Shown: piece after piece, positions 4,496 through 7,363 of the stretch
Layout of the letters: each line of letters begins with the position of its first letter
Numbering within the stretch: position 1 is the first letter of the stretch
NCBI GenBank assembly: GCA_902629495.1
Contig: CACORA010000052.1
Location: 1 to 7,363, forward strand
Direction of reading: 5' to 3'
Length of the DNA: 7,363 nucleotides
Origin: Planctomycetaceae bacterium
Lineage (GTDB): Bacteria; Planctomycetota; Planctomycetia; Pirellulales; UBA1268
Made by a program: the position numbers and the translations under genes
The notes under the pieces: generated by a model
What the model was told of the DNA's origin: nothing
Databases searched by the model: none
Seen by the model: the letters and a program-made list of their open reading frames with translations, nothing else

Positions 4496-6676
4496 ATGAT
4501 AGACGTACTCCCCATTCTTGTACCACTTTTCCCCTTGCTGGGTGCAATTCTGACAGTTGCCTTTGGCCGCGTACTCGGCTGTCGCAGTCATGTACCTGCA
4601 GTGATTTCCATTGGGGCGTCACTCATTTGTGCCATCCTCCTCCTTGTTGGTACAGCCCAGGTTGTCAATCATGGATCTCATGGAAGTGTTACTCGACCAA
4701 TAGAAATGATTTCAACCCTGTGGCAATGGGCATCTGTTGAAGGGGCACAGCCGTTTTCAATTCAGGTTGCATTGCGTGTTGACCCTCTTACAGCGACCAT
4801 GCTCACAATCATTACATCTGTTGGTTTACTGGTTGCAATCTACTCAATTGGGTATATGCACGATGACCCTGGTTACCCAAGGTTTTTTGCGCTCGTATCA
4901 GCATTTGTTTTCTCAATGTGCATGCTTGTCGCTGCAAGTAACTTCCTGCTTGTATACATTTTCTGGGAGGCCGTTGGCGCATGCAGTTATCTCCTCATTG
5001 GGTTTTGGTTTCACAAGCCCAAAGCTGCAAGGGCCGCAAAGAAGGCGTTTCTTGTCAACCGTGTTGGTGATTTTGGTCTTGCTGTTGCAATCTTTCTTCT
5101 ATGGATGACATATGGGACGCTGAATTTCCATGACACATTCTCGACTGACGGTGTCATTATGCCGGGCATTCTTGGCCAGATCCGTCTTGCGGATGCCTCT
5201 GGATACGTTGGTGGCCTTGTCGGAACCGGAATATGTCTTCTTCTGCTTTTAGCTGCGTGTGGTAAAAGTGCACAGTTGCCACTTCATGTTTGGTTGCCAG
5301 ACGCCATGGAGGGCCCAACTCCAGCGAGTGCTCTTATTCATGCGGCAACAATGGTCACAGCAGGTGTTTATCTCATCGCCAGGAGCTGCCCTCTTTTTGT
5401 TGTGTGTCCTGATGCCCTTGCAATTGTGTCCATTATCGGTGCAACAACGGCCCTTGTTGCTGCCTTGATTGGCACTGTTCAAAACGATCTCAAGCAAGTT
5501 CTAGCCTATTCCACAATAAGTCAACTTGGATATATGTTTGCCAGCCTTGGCACTGGCACTCTTCTTGGTTTCACGGCTGCTATTTTTCATCTCCTGACAC
5601 ATGCATTTTTCAAAGCACTTCTTTTTATGGGTGCTGGATCTGTCATGCATTCAATGGGTGGCGTCATTGACATGCGGCGGTTTGGAGGTCTTCGACGGAT
5701 CATGCCCATTACGGCAACCACTTTCTTAATTGGAGCGCTTGCGCTGGCTGGCATCGCGCCATTTGCAGGCTTTTTCAGCAAGGATGAAATACTGGCAAGT
5801 CTTCACTCACGAGGTTGGCCCAGCGCCCACCACATCGAACATGGTGACGCTGATCATGCTTTTATTCCAACGCAACATGTTTTTCATCATGCAAGCCAAT
5901 TGAAACATTCTGCAGTCACACCAAGTCTCCTTGCGGCTGACAACTCAAACTTTTCGCCAGATGATGAACCTCTTCAAGGGAGCATGCTCGATCACCCAAT
6001 GACCTACCGCACTCTGTTCTGGATGGCTCTTTTCACTGCTGGCCTGACTGCCTTTTATACATTTCGCGCTGTATTTATGACGTTTACAGGTCCGACTCGA
6101 GTACCGAAGGAAGCCGGTGATCATGCCCATGAATCTCCTTTGGTCATGACAACACCACTCGTCCTACTCGCAATCGCATCTGCGACAAGCGGCTGGTTTC
6201 TCTTCAGTACCCATGCTTTGTCTACCTTTTTGGGTGCAACACCTTCTTTTAACGCACCAGCTGTTATGGCAACTACAACAAAACCAGTCTTTCACTGGGA
6301 TCTTGCTATCCAGGGATCCTTGGCCGCATTCATTGGTTTTTTTCTCGCTGCGTATGGGCATTGTGGCCGTCGCAGCGATGGTCCACAGATTGAAAGATTC
6401 CTTGGCCCAGTCCAAGTTTTATTCACAAAAAAGTTTTACTTCGATGAGATCTATGATGCTTTCGTTGTTCGCTCTCTGCGAATTCTCTCTTTGATTTCTG
6501 CATTTTTTGACAATCGAATAATTGATGGCCTTGTCCAACTGATAGCTCGGATTCCATTACTTGGTGCATCATTCGTACGGCAATTCCAATCTGGCCTTTT
6601 GCAGCGATATGCACTTGCGGGTGTGGTTGGCGTGCTTGCCATTGTTGTTGCTCTTGCCTGGCAACTTCGAAGTTAA
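4496..6676 (+). CDS. nuoL: NADH-quinone oxidoreductase subunit L
   Basis: Distal antiporter-like proton-pumping subunit of complex I. At 726 residues it is somewhat longer than the E. coli protein (about 613). It carries the family features in order: FYSKDEI-like FFSKDEI (426-432) after many helices, E158 in VYIFWEAVGACSYLLIGFWF (154-172), K257 in AACGKSAQLPLHVWLPDAM with EGPTPASALIHAATMVTAG after it, DLKQVLAYSTISQLGYMF (331-348) and HLLTHAFFKALLFMGAGS (365-382). The C-terminus has the NuoL-specific lateral helix and anchor, from KFYFDEIYDAF (646-656) through RQFQSGLLQRYALAG to the last helix (about 705-723). A hydrophilic loop at about 433-503 is unusually long and His-rich: eight His between 445 and 471. 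The ATG at 4496 is 20 bases after nuoK; only an A/T-rich stretch precedes it, with no clear ribosome-binding site. The frame is uninterrupted. Confidence 0.96.
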   Translation: MIDVLPILVPLFPLLGAILTVAFGRVLGCRSHVPAVISIGASLICAILLLVGTAQVVNHGSHGSVTRPIEMISTLWQWASVEGAQPFSIQVALRVDPLTATMLTIITSVGLLVAIYSIGYMHDDPGYPRFFALVSAFVFSMCMLVAASNFLLVYIFWEAVGACSYLLIGFWFHKPKAARAAKKAFLVNRVGDFGLAVAIFLLWMTYGTLNFHDTFSTDGVIMPGILGQIRLADASGYVGGLVGTGICLLLLLAACGKSAQLPLHVWLPDAMEGPTPASALIHAATMVTAGVYLIARSCPLFVVCPDALAIVSIIGATTALVAALIGTVQNDLKQVLAYSTISQLGYMFASLGTGTLLGFTAAIFHLLTHAFFKALLFMGAGSVMHSMGGVIDMRRFGGLRRIMPITATTFLIGALALAGIAPFAGFFSKDEILASLHSRGWPSAHHIEHGDADHAFIPTQHVFHHASQLKHSAVTPSLLAADNSNFSPDDEPLQGSMLDHPMTYRTLFWMALFTAGLTAFYTFRAVFMTFTGPTRVPKEAGDHAHESPLVMTTPLVLLAIASATSGWFLFSTHALSTFLGATPSFNAPAVMATTTKPVFHWDLAIQGSLAAFIGFFLAAYGHCGRRSDGPQIERFLGPVQVLFTKKFYFDEIYDAFVVRSLRILSLISAFFDNRIIDGLVQLIARIPLLGASFVRQFQSGLLQRYALAGVVGVLAIVVALAWQLRS

Positions 6677-6703
6677 GACATTTTTTGGATTGCGTTTTTT
6701 ATC

Positions 6704-7363
6704 ATGAATATTTTGACTCCTGCTACACATCTACTGCTGGTTATTCTCTTGCCACTGGCTGGGGCTGTCGTAGCGTGGCTCATGGGAAGTCGAGGATATG
6801 TCGCCGTACGACAGAGTGCCGCAATCACTACTGTGATCACACTCATTGCAACCGGTTGTCTTGTGTTTCGGTTTCTGGAACAACCTACGTCCGTTACCTC
6901 ATCGGATTCCTTTGCACATATTGAACTGCCATGGCTCGTGGACGGCATGTTCGATATTCGTCTATCGCTTGGTCTCGACGGACTTTCGATTTGGCTTTTT
7001 GGTCTCTCTGCTTTGCTTTCAATGACAGCTGTTCTTGTCAGTTGGGATGCCATCAAACAAAAATCAGTTGGGTTCTATATTCTGCTGCTTTTGCTCGAGT
7101 CAGCCATGCTCGGAGTCTTTGCTGCTCAGGATATTATTCTTTTTTATGTGTTTTTTGAATTTACTCTCGTGCCACTTTTTTTCCTTATTGGAATATGGGG
7201 CCATGAAGAGCGGCGAAAAGCAGCCATTAAATTCTTTATTTACACCCTGACAGGAAGTGTTCTTTCATTTCTTGGTCTGCTTACGATTGTTCTGTGGCAT
7301 GCGTCCCAGACAGGGACCATTACATTTAATATTGCAGGACTGACGGCAGGACTTCAGTCCCAT
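6704..7363 (+). CDS. nuoM: NADH-quinone oxidoreductase subunit M, N-terminal part (runs off the window)
   Basis: Antiporter-like proton-translocating subunit of complex I. The 220 codons visible are open to the right edge; the family is about 500 residues, so roughly half is missing from view. Identification rests on FDIRLSLGLDGLSIWLFGLS (83-102), the match to the NuoM/NuoN entry region, and FYVFFEFTLVPLFFLIGIWG (147-166), in which E152 corresponds to the essential glutamate of E. coli NuoM. This is followed by HEERRKAAIKFFIYTLTGSV (167-186), typical of NuoM. The N-terminal helices are at about 8-27 and 37-57. The ATG at 6704 is 28 bases after the nuoL stop, with no obvious Shine-Dalgarno. 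Order after nuoL is as expected for a nuo operon, and nuoN would be expected next, outside the window. Confidence 0.94.
   Translation, partial: MNILTPATHLLLVILLPLAGAVVAWLMGSRGYVAVRQSAAITTVITLIATGCLVFRFLEQPTSVTSSDSFAHIELPWLVDGMFDIRLSLGLDGLSIWLFGLSALLSMTAVLVSWDAIKQKSVGFYILLLLLESAMLGVFAAQDIILFYVFFEFTLVPLFFLIGIWGHEERRKAAIKFFIYTLTGSVLSFLGLLTIVLWHASQTGTITFNIAGLTAGLQSH

Noticed and set aside
6673..7056. 127-codon minus-strand open frame
   Set aside because: It is antisense to nuoM, whose protein has clear family motifs; the antisense translation is Arg/Ser-rich without a domain.

Overview
The window looks like bacterial chromosome, most likely from a planctomycete-like organism. That placement is an inference. 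It rests on the small aromatic-rich secreted protein at 1046-1387, whose motifs resemble a family I associate with Planctomycetota. Mixed ribosome-binding sites (strong before some genes, absent before others) and moderate GC also fit. No rRNA, tRNA, CRISPR array or mobile element was seen.

Layout: (i) 64-822 (+) encodes a soluble GGEEF diguanylate cyclase. (ii) 1046-1387 (+) encodes a 113-residue exported Tyr/Trp-rich protein. It is preceded by a 223-base gap holding a perfect 12-bp palindrome, a 9-bp direct repeat spaced 21 bp and a weak promoter-like pair. (iii) 1424-2650 (-) encodes an M20-family metallopeptidase/deacylase of the ArgE/DapE type, convergent with (ii). (iv) From 2931 to the right edge (+) runs a respiratory complex I (nuo) cluster, behind a candidate promoter at 2865-2893.

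The complex I cluster is broken in an informative way. It opens with the first 46 codons of nuoA, ending just after the family's PYESGM motif. It then jumps, out of frame, into the second half of nuoI, beginning at the second [4Fe-4S] cysteine motif. Everything normally between these points (the rest of nuoA, the peripheral-arm and nuoH genes, and the first half of nuoI) is missing. The nuoI remnant also carries an apparent one-base frameshift in a run of five A's. Correcting it gives a polar tail whose TAA overlaps the nuoJ ATG (TAATG).

Downstream, nuoJ, nuoK and nuoL are complete and nuoM is open to the window edge. All keep the residues expected of working proton-translocating membrane subunits. 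The window therefore holds an intact-looking membrane arm behind a deleted front half. Either a full complex I module exists elsewhere and this is a second, decaying or repurposed copy, or the strain has recently lost NADH-type complex I, or the junction is an assembly or sequencing artefact. The nuoJ ribosome-binding site lies in the surviving nuoI tail, so nuoJKLM could still be expressed from the upstream promoter.
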